From NCBI GenBank assembly GCA_029260795.1, contig JAJDCO010000134.1, forward strand, positions 1 to 64,000: a stretch of 64,000 nucleotides of DNA, given 5' to 3'. The notes below the pieces were generated by a model. It worked only from the letters and a program-made list of their open reading frames with translations. It did not search any database and was not told where the DNA came from. A program made the position numbers and the translations under genes. Position 1 is the stretch's first letter, and the number at the start of each line of letters is the position of its first letter. This DNA is from Planctomycetota bacterium. GTDB taxonomy: Bacteria > Planctomycetota > OFTM77. Below, in pieces: positions 24,641 through 33,150 of this stretch.

Positions 24641-25315
24641 TCACTCTCCGGGACCGCGTTCGGCAACTCTCGAAAGCCAACGCCGAACGCCGAGCTGCTC
24701 CTTGAGGCGAGCGCGGGCGCGATAGAGCCGGAGCTTCACGGCACCCACCGAGAGCTCGCAGACCTCGGCGATCTCGCGGCAGGGCAGGTCCGTGACGTAG
24801 CGAAGGAGCAGGACCTCCCGATCGCTGGGGGGCAGCCCGCCGATTCCCGACATCAACCAGGCGTAGACTCGCTGGCGGGCATGAAGTGCCTCTCGATGAA
24901 CGATGCAATCGATCGGCTCGCTTCGGTCGACGATCTCGAGGGAATCAATCTCCTCCGCCGTGGCCTCGGTGTATCGGCTGCGTGCGACCTCACGGCGTCG
25001 AACGAAATCCAGAGTGACTCGACGCGCGATGGCATAGAGCCACTTCCGAAAAGCCTGATGCGTGCGCAGACCCTCGATGGCACGGAGCGCTCGGACGAAC
25101 GAGTCCTGTGTGAGATCCTGGGCGACCTCGTGATCCTCGATCCGAGACTGAATGTACCGGCAGACCGAGCTGCGATACCGAGTCACCAGCCAGGACATGG
25201 CTTCCGAGTCACCGTCCATGGCGCGCAGAACGATCTGCGCCTCTTGTGCCTGCATGTGCATCGCCCGCGACACGACGATCCGGAGCACCCGGTGACGGGT
25301 AGTCACGATCGCCAA
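24641..25315 (-). CDS. ECF-type RNA polymerase sigma factor
   Basis: A 224-residue sigma-70 family protein with region 2 (DHEVAQDLTQDSFVRALRAIEGLR) and region 4 (REIAEVCELSVGAVKLRLYRAR) separated by an acidic linker. No anti-sigma gene is adjacent. The TTG start at 25315 has a GGAGG site 9 nt upstream; the alternative ATGs at 25261 and 25255 lack one but lie nearer to where family homology starts, so the first 18-20 residues are uncertain. The exported TPR gene downstream could be under its control. Confidence 0.87.
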   Translation of the reverse strand: MAIVTTRHRVLRIVVSRAMHMQAQEAQIVLRAMDGDSEAMSWLVTRYRSSVCRYIQSRIEDHEVAQDLTQDSFVRALRAIEGLRTHQAFRKWLYAIARRVTLDFVRRREVARSRYTEATAEEIDSLEIVDRSEPIDCIVHREALHARQRVYAWLMSGIGGLPPSDREVLLLRYVTDLPCREIAEVCELSVGAVKLRLYRARARLKEQLGVRRWLSRVAERGPGE

Positions 25316-25487
25316 ATCCGCGGTCCTCCGGCGATCGTCTCAGCACGATCGCGGCTCGCCCCCCTCCTCGCGGCTCAGACAACCAGTCGTCGAAAGCAGG
25401 CCGGCGGTTACCCGATAATCCTGCCAGGAGGAGTTTTTTTCTGTCGGCGAGCGATCAGCTCTCGCAGGCGCCGGGCGCTTCAGTGCG

Positions 25488-26216
25488 TCAGGCGTGTTGT
25501 GCCTTCAGGAGCTCGATCTCGGACATGATCCGATCGGTGACCTGCTGAAGCTGATGCCGGCGGTCGCGGCCGTGAGAATCCACCGGCACCTCGTCGAAGG
25601 TGATCGGCTCACCGAACACGATCCGGATCCGGCGAGGCCGCGGAAACCAGGCGCCGGGAGGGAATGCGCGATCGGTCCCTTGAATGGCTACCGGAATGAT
25701 CGGAACTCGGGTATCGAGCGCGAGAGCACCAATACCGGGTCGAGCGCGCCGCGAGACTCCGTCGCGGCTGAGCCCGCCTTCGGGAAAGATCCCGACCACC
25801 TGGCCTCGATCGAGGATCGTCCGGGCGCCGATCAGGCTCTGCCGATTGATGGCGCTTTCACGAACCGGGATCACGCGAACAAACTTGAAGAACCAGTGCA
25901 CGGCCGCCTGCCGGTAGATGCGGTCCGTCATCATGAAGAAGACCCGCCGGTGCAACACACCCTGCAGCGCGATCGGGTCCATGTAGGAGATATGGTTCGC
26001 CGCGATCAGCCACGGTTTGCCCTCCTCCAGCTTCGGCCGGTTGACGATGCGAACCCGAAAGATCGTCCGCAGCAGTGCCAGCCCGCTTAGACGGACCAGG
26101 GTGTAGAAGAAGCTGTTGACGGGTCCCGGCGGGGCCACCCCCTCTTGCGAACGAGGCGAGGTGACGATTCGATCGTCGGGCCTCGCCTCGTTTTGGGCAC
26201 CCGTCGAAGAGCTCAT
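25488..26216 (-). CDS. 1-acyl-sn-glycerol-3-phosphate acyltransferase, PlsC type
   Basis: A 242-residue membrane-associated acyltransferase of the PlsC family, which makes phosphatidic acid from lysophosphatidic acid. Motif I is NHISYMD (the NHxSxxD catalytic pair), motif III is FPEGGLSRDG and motif IV is VPIIPVAIQG; one hydrophobic helix precedes motif I. I chose the ATG at 26216, 28 nt after the upstream TPR gene stop, because the longer frame from 26285 would overlap that gene by 41 nt and adds a sequence with no family similarity. Confidence 0.9.
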   Translation of the reverse strand: MSSSTGAQNEARPDDRIVTSPRSQEGVAPPGPVNSFFYTLVRLSGLALLRTIFRVRIVNRPKLEEGKPWLIAANHISYMDPIALQGVLHRRVFFMMTDRIYRQAAVHWFFKFVRVIPVRESAINRQSLIGARTILDRGQVVGIFPEGGLSRDGVSRRARPGIGALALDTRVPIIPVAIQGTDRAFPPGAWFPRPRRIRIVFGEPITFDEVPVDSHGRDRRHQLQQVTDRIMSEIELLKAQHA

Positions 26217-26244
26217 CGCTGGTCCGGATGAAGTCGAAATGGGA

Positions 26245-27291
26245 TCACCGCCTCTTGCGGGCCAAGTCCGCCCACTCGGTGGCACCGTACTCGCGAATCA
26301 CCTGGTCATAGAGCGTCGTGTAACGGCGTTTCCAGGGGGTGTTGGGCGTTCGCATGAGCTCGAAGCCACGTCCTGCGAAGTAGAGGGCTCTCGGCATGGC
26401 CTCACGCGCGTCTGGATACAAGATCACCGTGCGGAGCGCGGCATAGGTCGCGTTCTTGAAGTCGGCTTCGCCGGCCTGGTCCTTGCGAATGTGGCACTGC
26501 GCCAATCCGGCCCAAGCGCCGCCCCTGGCATCGCCGGTCGCGTCCTTCGAGGCCAGGATGCCCTCGAAGTAGCGAATCGCCTCGGGGTAGCTCCCTTCCT
26601 CGGCGAGCACGTAGCCGACCTGGAGGCGGGCCTTGGCCGCGATGGAAGGCGCCTTGCGCTCGAAGTCGCGCGCCATGTTCTCGAAGTCGCGGCGCCCTTT
26701 TCCTTCGAGCAAGGCGATCCGGAACTTGGCTTCGTACTCCCAGCTCGAGTCGAAGCCCTTGGACTTCGTGTCGCGCTCGAGCTGCTGGTAGATCTTCTTC
26801 GCTTCCGCGGTCTTCTTCTGAACGCTCAGCGTCGCCGCCTTGGCGGCCAGACTCTCGGGATAGAACTTCGAGTCACTGACCTCGCTCATCAGCTTGTCGT
26901 ACGCGGCAATGGCCTCGTCGGATCGGCCCGCCGACCGATGGCTCTCGGCGATGCGATACAACGCGTACTGGTAGAGCGGGCTGCGGTCGTTCACATCCTT
27001 GAGAGCGGCGATCGCCTCGTCGAACGAGCCGACCTTCATGGCCTCGACGCCTTCGTTGTAACCTGAAGGGACGCGATCGTATTCGACTCGGGCGACCTCG
27101 GACAGGTCACGCGTGATGTCGTTCGGGATCGGTCGCTGGCGGTAGACGACCTCCTTGTAGGTCTCCTTCTTGACGTCGACGTTGTCGAGCGTCGAGCCCG
27201 ACTTCAAGTGGATCGTGTCGGCGGTCGCTGCGTTGACGACTGCCAGAGCGGCGATCGCCAGGACCGCGGCTCGAATGGTGCTGCACCCCAT
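26245..27291 (-). CDS. Exported TPR-repeat protein
   Basis: A 348-residue protein with a signal peptide (cleavage near NAATA-D) followed by a short beta module (DTIHLKSGSTLDNVDVKKE) and six or seven tetratricopeptide-like helix pairs. The same IHLK[DS]G-type module opens the DUF1570-like protein at 47-48.6 kb, so these are related exported families. A close-to-consensus promoter lies about 130 bp upstream of its start. It precedes the plsC-type gene by 28 nt, so the two are likely cotranscribed. Confidence 0.8.
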   Translation of the reverse strand: MGCSTIRAAVLAIAALAVVNAATADTIHLKSGSTLDNVDVKKETYKEVVYRQRPIPNDITRDLSEVARVEYDRVPSGYNEGVEAMKVGSFDEAIAALKDVNDRSPLYQYALYRIAESHRSAGRSDEAIAAYDKLMSEVSDSKFYPESLAAKAATLSVQKKTAEAKKIYQQLERDTKSKGFDSSWEYEAKFRIALLEGKGRRDFENMARDFERKAPSIAAKARLQVGYVLAEEGSYPEAIRYFEGILASKDATGDARGGAWAGLAQCHIRKDQAGEADFKNATYAALRTVILYPDAREAMPRALYFAGRGFELMRTPNTPWKRRYTTLYDQVIREYGATEWADLARKRR

Positions 27292-27422
27292 GTCTTTCTC
27301 CTTGCCGGTCTTTCGACCTTCTGTCGCGGCGCCTCGATCGACGCCGAAAGGCGGATCGGCAGGCGGCCGAACAGGGTTCCATCCAGGTCGTCCGGTGTCT
27401 GCAACTTCACGTAGAACGCTAC

Positions 27423-27452
27423 ATTAAAGCCGCGCATCCGGTCGAGTGTCAA
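27423..27452 (-). promoter_or_regulatory. Sigma-70-type promoter for the TPR/plsC unit
   Basis: On the minus strand TTGACA (27452-27447) is followed by an 18-bp spacer and TTTAAT (27428-27423). The -35 is perfect and the -10 matches five of six. Transcription would start near 27416 and give a leader of about 125 nt before the ATG at 27291. The 279-bp gap 27292-27570 holds no gene that I can support. Confidence 0.75.
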
Positions 27453-27570
27453 GGACCCCAGCCGCCGGCCTCTCGCCGACTCGAGCTCGATGGCATCCTC
27501 GCAGACACAACGTGCCGCTGGCGGGAGAGTTCGCAACCAACATGGCGACCGCATGGCCATCGACCTGGCG

Positions 27571-28122
27571 TCAGCCGGACGTGCGGCTACCGAAGTAGAA
27601 CGCGATCACCGCGACCAAGACCGCTCGGACTTGATCGGGCGTGAAGCGCTCGAAGGTGTCCTCGCCGAGTACCGCGAGCAAGATCAACGCCGTCAACGAC
27701 GCGATCAGAGCGACTCCCTTGGCATGGTTGCCAAAGCTGGCCAACGGGCCGCCGCCGCCCCGCAAGAGCACCCTCATCGATGCTCGCCACGCGTTGCCCG
27801 CTAGGAACGCCAGCACCATGAAGAAGATCGCGCCCGTCGCGTCCTCGAAGTCGAACAACGCCCCCTTCTCCCAACGCCGAAAAGCTAGGAACGCGGCCAG
27901 ACCGGTCAGCACGAAGCGGATCGAACCAGCCGGGAGCCGGAACGGTGAACTGCCGGAGTCGGCGGTCCGGAAACCGACGTAGTAGCCGAGAACCAAGAGG
28001 CTCGCCGCGCCCACGATCGGAGGGACCGGACCATCCGTGGCGAGGAGCGTCCCGACGAGCGACGAGAGGGCGATCAGAGAGAGTGTGCGCAAGGTTCCCG
28101 AAGGCCAGTTGAGCGGCGTCAT
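27571..28122 (-). CDS. Small membrane protein, unknown function
   Basis: A 183-residue protein with about five hydrophobic helices (first at residues 11-28, last near 160-178) and a Gly-rich cytoplasmic or periplasmic loop (LLRGGGGPLASF). Its ATG overlaps the murJ stop by 4 nt (ATGA), so it is translationally coupled to murJ and may assist lipid II export or envelope assembly. I recognise no family. Confidence 0.75.
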   Translation of the reverse strand: MTPLNWPSGTLRTLSLIALSSLVGTLLATDGPVPPIVGAASLLVLGYYVGFRTADSGSSPFRLPAGSIRFVLTGLAAFLAFRRWEKGALFDFEDATGAIFFMVLAFLAGNAWRASMRVLLRGGGGPLASFGNHAKGVALIASLTALILLAVLGEDTFERFTPDQVRAVLVAVIAFYFGSRTSG

Positions 28123-29699
28123 GATGATCGTCTCCGGAAACCGACGAAGGCGCGAAACGTCTCGGGATCGAAACGCCGGGCACCGAGCAGGAAGGTCACG
28201 ACTCCGATCCCGATTGGTAGAACGACGACCAGAATACGCTCAGTCAGCGTCGGAGAGCTCGAGGCCAAGGCGCCGAGAGTGATGAGGGTGCCGAAGACCG
28301 CGGCTCCCATCAACAGCGGCGGCAAGCAAAGCTGGGGAGACCAATCTCCCGCTCGCCCTCGCAAGATCGACTCGCCTCCCCAGCCGCGCCGAAGCACCCG
28401 CAACATCCAGAAGAGCTGAATGCCGCTCGTGATCGATGTGGCGAGTGCGCTCCCGGCCGCTCCCATGGGAAAGACGAAGGCGAGCGTGAGCATCGCGTTG
28501 ACGGCGATCAGCGCCACCGAGATTCGCATGGCTCTCTGCGCTTCGCCCCGAGCGAAGAAGACCCGCATCAGGATCGTGATCAGGCAGGTGAAGGGAATGC
28601 CGACCGCATAGGCCGCGATGCAGGCCGCGGTGCCGGCCGCGTCCCGGGCATCGAACCGTCGGTACTCGAAGAACAGTTCGGTGATCGGCTCGGCCAGCAG
28701 GGCCAGGCCAATCGCGGCGGGCAGCGCCAGGCCCAGGGCCACCCGCAGTGCCCGCGAGAGCGTGCCTCGGAGCGCGACCGTGTCGGTGCGAGAGTGCGAC
28801 CGCGAGAGCGATGGGTAGATGGCGGTTCCGAGCGCCACACCAATCAGCGCCAGAGGCAACATGGCTAGCCGGTTGCCGAGAAAGAGGAGTGAGTTGGCGG
28901 CCGGACCGATCACGGCCTGCGCAATCGCACGGTCGACGACCAAGTTGATCTGGACGGCCGACAGGCCGAGGATCACCGGAGCCGTCTGTCGCCAGAGCTC
29001 GCTCAGGTCAGGGTCTCGCCAGACCAGGCTCAGACGGAGGCGCCCCTGAGACACGCGTCGCAGAGGCGGTATCTGAATCGCGAGCTGAGCCGCGCCGCCG
29101 GCGAGCAAGAGGATCGCGAGCAGCCGAAGCTGAGCGGCCGGATCCGTTGGCTCCAGTCGACGGACCAAGAAGAAGCCGGCGATCCAGAAGACGTTCAGGA
29201 CGACGGGCGCGATGGCCGGCATCGCGAAATGACCTCGAGCGTTCAAGATGCCTTGGAGGAAGCCGACCAAGCAGATGAACACCAGGTAGGGGAGCAACCA
29301 TCCGACGAGCTCGAGCGCGTGCCGGGACGCCGCGGCGTCTCCGAAGAACCCCGCTCCCCACTCGGCCGGCACGATGCCGATTCCGATCTCGGCTACGACG
29401 GTGACCGCGACGAGGAGAGCCGTCAGGAAGCCGAGTGAGCGTCCAGCGAATCGCCAGGCTCGCTCGGGAGTCTCGGACTCCAGATGCCGCGTGAAGATCG
29501 GAATGAAAGCCGACCCGAACGCCCCCTCACCCAGGATTCTCCGGAACAGGTTCGGCAGCGTCCAGGCCCACAAGAAGGCACTCAGGCCACCGGCACCGAA
29601 GGCTTGAAAGCAGAGAACGTCGCGGGCCAGTCCGAGCAACCGGCTCAGCAGCGTGTAGGCGCTGATCATTCGCGCTGATGCGAAAGTGCCGTCCGCCAT
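28119..29699 (-). CDS. murJ: Lipid II flippase MurJ
   Basis: A 526-residue MurJ/MviN-family membrane protein with 13-14 predicted helices, which would flip lipid II for peptidoglycan synthesis. The N-terminus has LLSRLLGLARDVLCFQAFG (family SRxxGxxRD motif), and the conserved ILGEGAFGSAFIPIF follows. The ATG at 29699 places this motif at the usual distance; a GTG at 29759 would add 20 residues and cannot be excluded. It is the first gene of a pair with the small membrane protein. Confidence 0.93.
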   Translation of the reverse strand: MADGTFASARMISAYTLLSRLLGLARDVLCFQAFGAGGLSAFLWAWTLPNLFRRILGEGAFGSAFIPIFTRHLESETPERAWRFAGRSLGFLTALLVAVTVVAEIGIGIVPAEWGAGFFGDAAASRHALELVGWLLPYLVFICLVGFLQGILNARGHFAMPAIAPVVLNVFWIAGFFLVRRLEPTDPAAQLRLLAILLLAGGAAQLAIQIPPLRRVSQGRLRLSLVWRDPDLSELWRQTAPVILGLSAVQINLVVDRAIAQAVIGPAANSLLFLGNRLAMLPLALIGVALGTAIYPSLSRSHSRTDTVALRGTLSRALRVALGLALPAAIGLALLAEPITELFFEYRRFDARDAAGTAACIAAYAVGIPFTCLITILMRVFFARGEAQRAMRISVALIAVNAMLTLAFVFPMGAAGSALATSITSGIQLFWMLRVLRRGWGGESILRGRAGDWSPQLCLPPLLMGAAVFGTLITLGALASSSPTLTERILVVVLPIGIGVVTFLLGARRFDPETFRAFVGFRRRSS

Positions 29700-29941
29700 G
29701 AGCCATCCGATCTTCGGTAACCGCTCGGGCGGATCGGGCGGGCACGATGTCCCGCTCACGGCCCCGGTCTCGGAGCCCTTCCCCTCACCGATGCCTCTCG
29801 AAGGATCGACGACGTCGTCGACAGAGAGAGCACGAAAGTCCGCCCGCGATCATTCTGCCGCGATGAGTGAGCCGGGTTCAACCGGCTTTCCGAATGCCGA
29901 GCTCGGCGGTAGGATCGTCGGTTTACTCTCCGGAGTCTGCC

Positions 29942-30235
29942 GTGAAGCGATTGATCGCGATCATCAAGCCTTTCAAGCTCGACGCAGCGATCGAGGCACT
30001 CAAGGGCCAACCCATCGAGCAGCTCGTCGTCCGCGAGATCCGGGGCTACGGGAGGCAGAAGGGACACCTCGAGCTCTATCAAGGCACCGAGTACGAAATC
30101 AGCTTCCTGCCCAAGGTCCGGCTGGAATGCAGGGTTCCCGCTGCGGCGACCGAAGCGATCATCGCGGCCCTTCTCGAGGCGTGCCGCACCGGACGCATTG
30201 GGGACGGAAAGATCTTCCTCCAGGACGGCGAATGA
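29942..30235 (+). CDS. P-II family signalling protein, C-terminally shortened
   Basis: A 97-residue P-II protein aligning without gaps to GlnB over residues 1-91: the opening is IAIIKPFKLD, the T-loop has GRQKGHLELY with Y51 in TEYE (the uridylylation site of GlnB), and the B-loop is TGRIGDGKIF. It then stops at LQDGE, about 15 residues before the usual end, and therefore lacks the C-loop arginines (the RIRTGE motif, R101 and R103 in GlnB) that contact ATP phosphates. The GTG at 29942 gives exactly the family N-terminus. It lies 4 nt before the XdhC-type gene; no ammonium transporter or glutamine synthetase is near. Confidence 0.88.
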   Translation: MKRLIAIIKPFKLDAAIEALKGQPIEQLVVREIRGYGRQKGHLELYQGTEYEISFLPKVRLECRVPAAATEAIIAALLEACRTGRIGDGKIFLQDGE

Positions 30236-30239
30236 GGAC

Positions 30240-31097
30240 ATGCTCCACGAGCCCGATCAGTTGAGGGAACCCGTTCGGCCGATCGCCGACGGAAGCGCCG
30301 ACCTCTTCGACGAGATCGTTCGCCTTCGCGAGAAGGGGGAGCTCGCGGCGCTGGCGACCATCGTCGAAACGGTCGGCTCCACGCCCGGGCAGGTCGGCAT
30401 GAAGCTGTTGGTCAGCGAGGCCGGGCGCGTCCAAGGCACGATTGGCGGGGGGTGCGTCGAGGCCGAGGTCTGTGACGCGGCTCGCGATGTCTCTCGTGAT
30501 GGTCGCCCCCAGCTTCTGTCGTTTCGCCTCGACGAGGAGAGCCTCCCCGATGCGGGTCTAATCTGCGGTGGAGAGATGCGCGTCTTTATCGAGCCCATTG
30601 CCGCGCCCTCACTGATCGTCTTCGGAGCCGGACATGTCGGAAAGGTCCTGGCCGAGCTCGCCTCTCGCGCTGGCTTCCGCGTCGAGATCGCCGATGATCG
30701 ATCCGAGTACGTCACGTCGGAGCGTTTTCCGACTGCGGCTCGCCGTCGATCCGGCGGCTGGGACGAGGTCTTCGCCGAGCTCACGATCCCGCCGAGCGCG
30801 TACGTCGTGATCGCGACGCGCGGTCATCAGCACGACGCGACGGTCCTGCGCGGCGTGGCACGCTTCCAACCTCGCTACGTCGGCATGCTTGGCAGCACGC
30901 GCAAGGCAAAGATCATCTTCGATGCGCTGGAGACTGAGGGAATTGAGCGGGCCTGGCTCGACTCGGTTCGCTCTCCCGTTGGCCTCGACATCGGTGCCAA
31001 GACCCATGAAGAGATCTGCGTGGCGATCGTCGCCGAGCTGATCGCCACGCGTCGTCGGTCGCCGCTGCCGAGCTCGGACAGCGGCCAGCGAATCTAG
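30240..31097 (+). CDS. XdhC/CoxI-family molybdoenzyme maturation protein
   Basis: A 285-residue protein of the XdhC/CoxI family. The N-terminal XdhC_CoxI region carries GSTPGQVGMKLLV and GTIGGGCVEAEV. A C-terminal Rossmann domain starts at LIVFGAGHVGKVLAELA and ends in GAKTHEEICVAIVAELI. Such proteins bind and sulphurate the molybdenum cofactor for xanthine dehydrogenase and aldehyde oxidases. The ATG at 30240 has a GAGG site and follows the P-II stop by 4 nt. No molybdoenzyme is in the window. It converges with the next gene, overlapping by 4 nt. Confidence 0.9.
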   Translation: MLHEPDQLREPVRPIADGSADLFDEIVRLREKGELAALATIVETVGSTPGQVGMKLLVSEAGRVQGTIGGGCVEAEVCDAARDVSRDGRPQLLSFRLDEESLPDAGLICGGEMRVFIEPIAAPSLIVFGAGHVGKVLAELASRAGFRVEIADDRSEYVTSERFPTAARRRSGGWDEVFAELTIPPSAYVVIATRGHQHDATVLRGVARFQPRYVGMLGSTRKAKIIFDALETEGIERAWLDSVRSPVGLDIGAKTHEEICVAIVAELIATRRRSPLPSSDSGQRI

Positions 31098-32665
31098 TCT
31101 CTGCCTTCCTCCGGGATGGGCTCGCCCTCTTCTTCGGGCGTGCGCGAGGAGGGCCCGTCTCCGACCTGCGGAAGGAGGATCAGATCGCGGGCTTCGGTCC
31201 GATAGGGCTCTGGCAACCCGTACAGGAATCGGACCCTCGGGTCCGTGCCGCGAATGAACTTTCCGAGCTCGGCCCCTCGCTTCAGCGCATCGACGGCTGC
31301 CTCGCCTTCACCCCGAGACGCTTCGACGAGTGCCAAGGCGAGCCAGGTGGAACCGTCCGAGGAGTCGACCTCGACGGCGAATCGAAGAGCCTGTGCCGCC
31401 ACATCCGCACCTTCGGGTTGCTCCCCGGCACCGATCGCTGGATACAGTGACTGCAGATAGGGTCTCGGCACATCGCGCAGGCCGCCCTTCACTTGGAGGC
31501 GGAGCTCGAGAGGCAGGCTGAAGACCACCGAGAGCACGGATTGGCTGCCCGTCTCGGCGAGGACCACCCCAAGCTCGCGAGCGAGGTCGGGAAAGTTGGC
31601 CAAGGTCCATCCGAGGCGAGCCCGGACTCTCTCGGCTTCGGCGTCGAGACGAGCGAGCGCAAACGCGACCGAGGCATTGACGAGCGCTTGGCGATAGGCA
31701 TTGATCGGGCTCGTGGGTGGCTCGAGAGAGAAGTAGCCGTCGACCAGCTCGACGTGCTCGAGACCACCACGGCGCCCCAGGCCCTCGATCGCGAGACGAC
31801 GGTCCACGGTGGCCTCGGTCGTGGCTTCGAGAATCGACTGGAGAAGTGGCGCGACCTCGGGGTCATCCACATGTCCGAGCGCATCGAGTGCCTGGAGTCG
31901 ATGCCACGGCTCACGGGCGGCCTGCTGCACACGGCGAAGGGACTCTACGTCCAACCGGCGCTGAAGCTCGGCGATGGCGCGCTTGCTCGCGAGCCATCGT
32001 TGATACGGCTCCATTCCGAGCCCGAGGTCGACGCCGAACCAGCCCAGGACGAAATCGATGGCCTCGGCCGGACGGACATCGACTCCCACGCCCAGGAGGA
32101 ACCGCACGGCTCCACCGACCTCCCAGGGCTCTCCACCTCCGCCGAACACGGGACGGCCGGTCTCTTCGGCCAGTCCTTCATAGTCATCGGAGTCGACGAC
32201 CCAACCGACGAGACGACGCCGTTGAATCTCCGGGGGACCGGCACCGAACCAGCCCCCGGCACGGAGCCACTGGGCGCTCACCTGCTCCTCCCAGGTGCCG
32301 AGCTGACGACCATTCCAGCCGGCATGAATGCCCCGCGACTTCCCGATGTCGGGACCCACGATGTAGGTCGCGTGGGCACCGACGTACACACCGTCGCTGA
32401 TCGAGAGATCGAGATGGCCGATGTCGGCGAGATCCAACAACCGATCGCCTAAGTAGGCCCCGAGCCGGTCTCCGAAAGTGGGAGGATCCTCCCCGAACTC
32501 GGCGAGATCGGAATCGATGAGGTCGAGTAGCCGGCCGGTGCTCAGAGCGCGAAAGTGGGCGGTGGCATCGGGATCCTCGGGAAGGCGAGTCGCTTCCCAG
32601 TCCGGGCGAATGGCAGTGCAGGCACCCAGGCCCACACTGACGAGGAGAAACCAAGCAGGACGCAT
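31094..32665 (-). CDS. Lipoprotein with HEAT-like repeats
   Basis: A 523-residue predicted lipoprotein: signal peptide with lipobox LGAC at about residue 16. The first 240 residues contain a beta-rich segment (YVGAHATYIVGPDIGKSRGIH) and two hydrophobic loops. The second half has helix pairs of HEAT character (LDALGHVDDPEVAPLLQSIL, DRRLAIEGLGRRGG) and a terminal TPR-like segment. It probably acts at the outer membrane or periplasm. Family not recognised. Confidence 0.75.
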   Translation of the reverse strand: MRPAWFLLVSVGLGACTAIRPDWEATRLPEDPDATAHFRALSTGRLLDLIDSDLAEFGEDPPTFGDRLGAYLGDRLLDLADIGHLDLSISDGVYVGAHATYIVGPDIGKSRGIHAGWNGRQLGTWEEQVSAQWLRAGGWFGAGPPEIQRRRLVGWVVDSDDYEGLAEETGRPVFGGGGEPWEVGGAVRFLLGVGVDVRPAEAIDFVLGWFGVDLGLGMEPYQRWLASKRAIAELQRRLDVESLRRVQQAAREPWHRLQALDALGHVDDPEVAPLLQSILEATTEATVDRRLAIEGLGRRGGLEHVELVDGYFSLEPPTSPINAYRQALVNASVAFALARLDAEAERVRARLGWTLANFPDLARELGVVLAETGSQSVLSVVFSLPLELRLQVKGGLRDVPRPYLQSLYPAIGAGEQPEGADVAAQALRFAVEVDSSDGSTWLALALVEASRGEGEAAVDALKRGAELGKFIRGTDPRVRFLYGLPEPYRTEARDLILLPQVGDGPSSRTPEEEGEPIPEEGRD

Positions 32666-32703
32666 TGACGCGTCTCCTCTCGAAGGGCGGCTCGATGAAC
32701 GAC

Positions 32704-33150
32704 TCAGGCGAGCCGCTCGCGAATGACAGTCTGAGCGCGCTTGCCGTCGACGCGCCCCGCATGGCGAGCCATGACCTCTTTCATGACGCGCCCGAAGTCC
32801 TTGGCTTCCGAGACACCGAGCTCCTGGATGACGGCATCGACCGTGGCCCGGAGCTCCGCGTCATCGAGTTGCTGGGGAAGGTAAGTCTCGATCACGGTGA
32901 TCTCGGTCTCTTCCTTCACGGCGAGCTCGGGGCGATTCCCCTGGCGAAACATCTCGGATGACTCGCGACGTTGCTTGACGGCTCGTTGTAGAACGGCCAC
33001 GACCTCCTGCTCAGTCAACGGTTCCTTACCTTTGTCGATCTGAACGTTCTGGATGGCAGCCAGAACCATGCGGAGTACGCCGAGGCGCGGAGCGTCCTTG
33101 GCCTTCATCGCGGTCTTGACGTCGGCGGAGAGTCGTTCAACAAGTCTCAC
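32704..33150 (-). CDS. GatB/YqeY domain protein
   Basis: A 148-residue YqeY-family protein, which resembles the tail domain of the GatB amidotransferase subunit and binds tRNA-like structures. It opens with a helical stretch RLSADVKTAMKAKDAPRLG and carries the family motif YLPQQLDDAEL and the ending GRVMKEVMARHAGRVDG. Its start overlaps the gyrA stop by 4 nt, so it is cotranslated with gyrA. Its physiological role is not settled in any organism. Confidence 0.92.
   Translation of the reverse strand: MRLVERLSADVKTAMKAKDAPRLGVLRMVLAAIQNVQIDKGKEPLTEQEVVAVLQRAVKQRRESSEMFRQGNRPELAVKEETEITVIETYLPQQLDDAELRATVDAVIQELGVSEAKDFGRVMKEVMARHAGRVDGKRAQTVIRERLA

Noticed and set aside
25430..25445. T-run after GGAGGAG as an intrinsic terminator
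   Set aside because: The only stem before it is 4 bp, and it would act on the plus strand where no gene ends.
27204..27560. 118-codon minus-strand frame over the TPR gene's leader
   Set aside because: It contains the promoter elements, overlaps the TPR gene in another frame and has no ribosome site or protein-like pattern.
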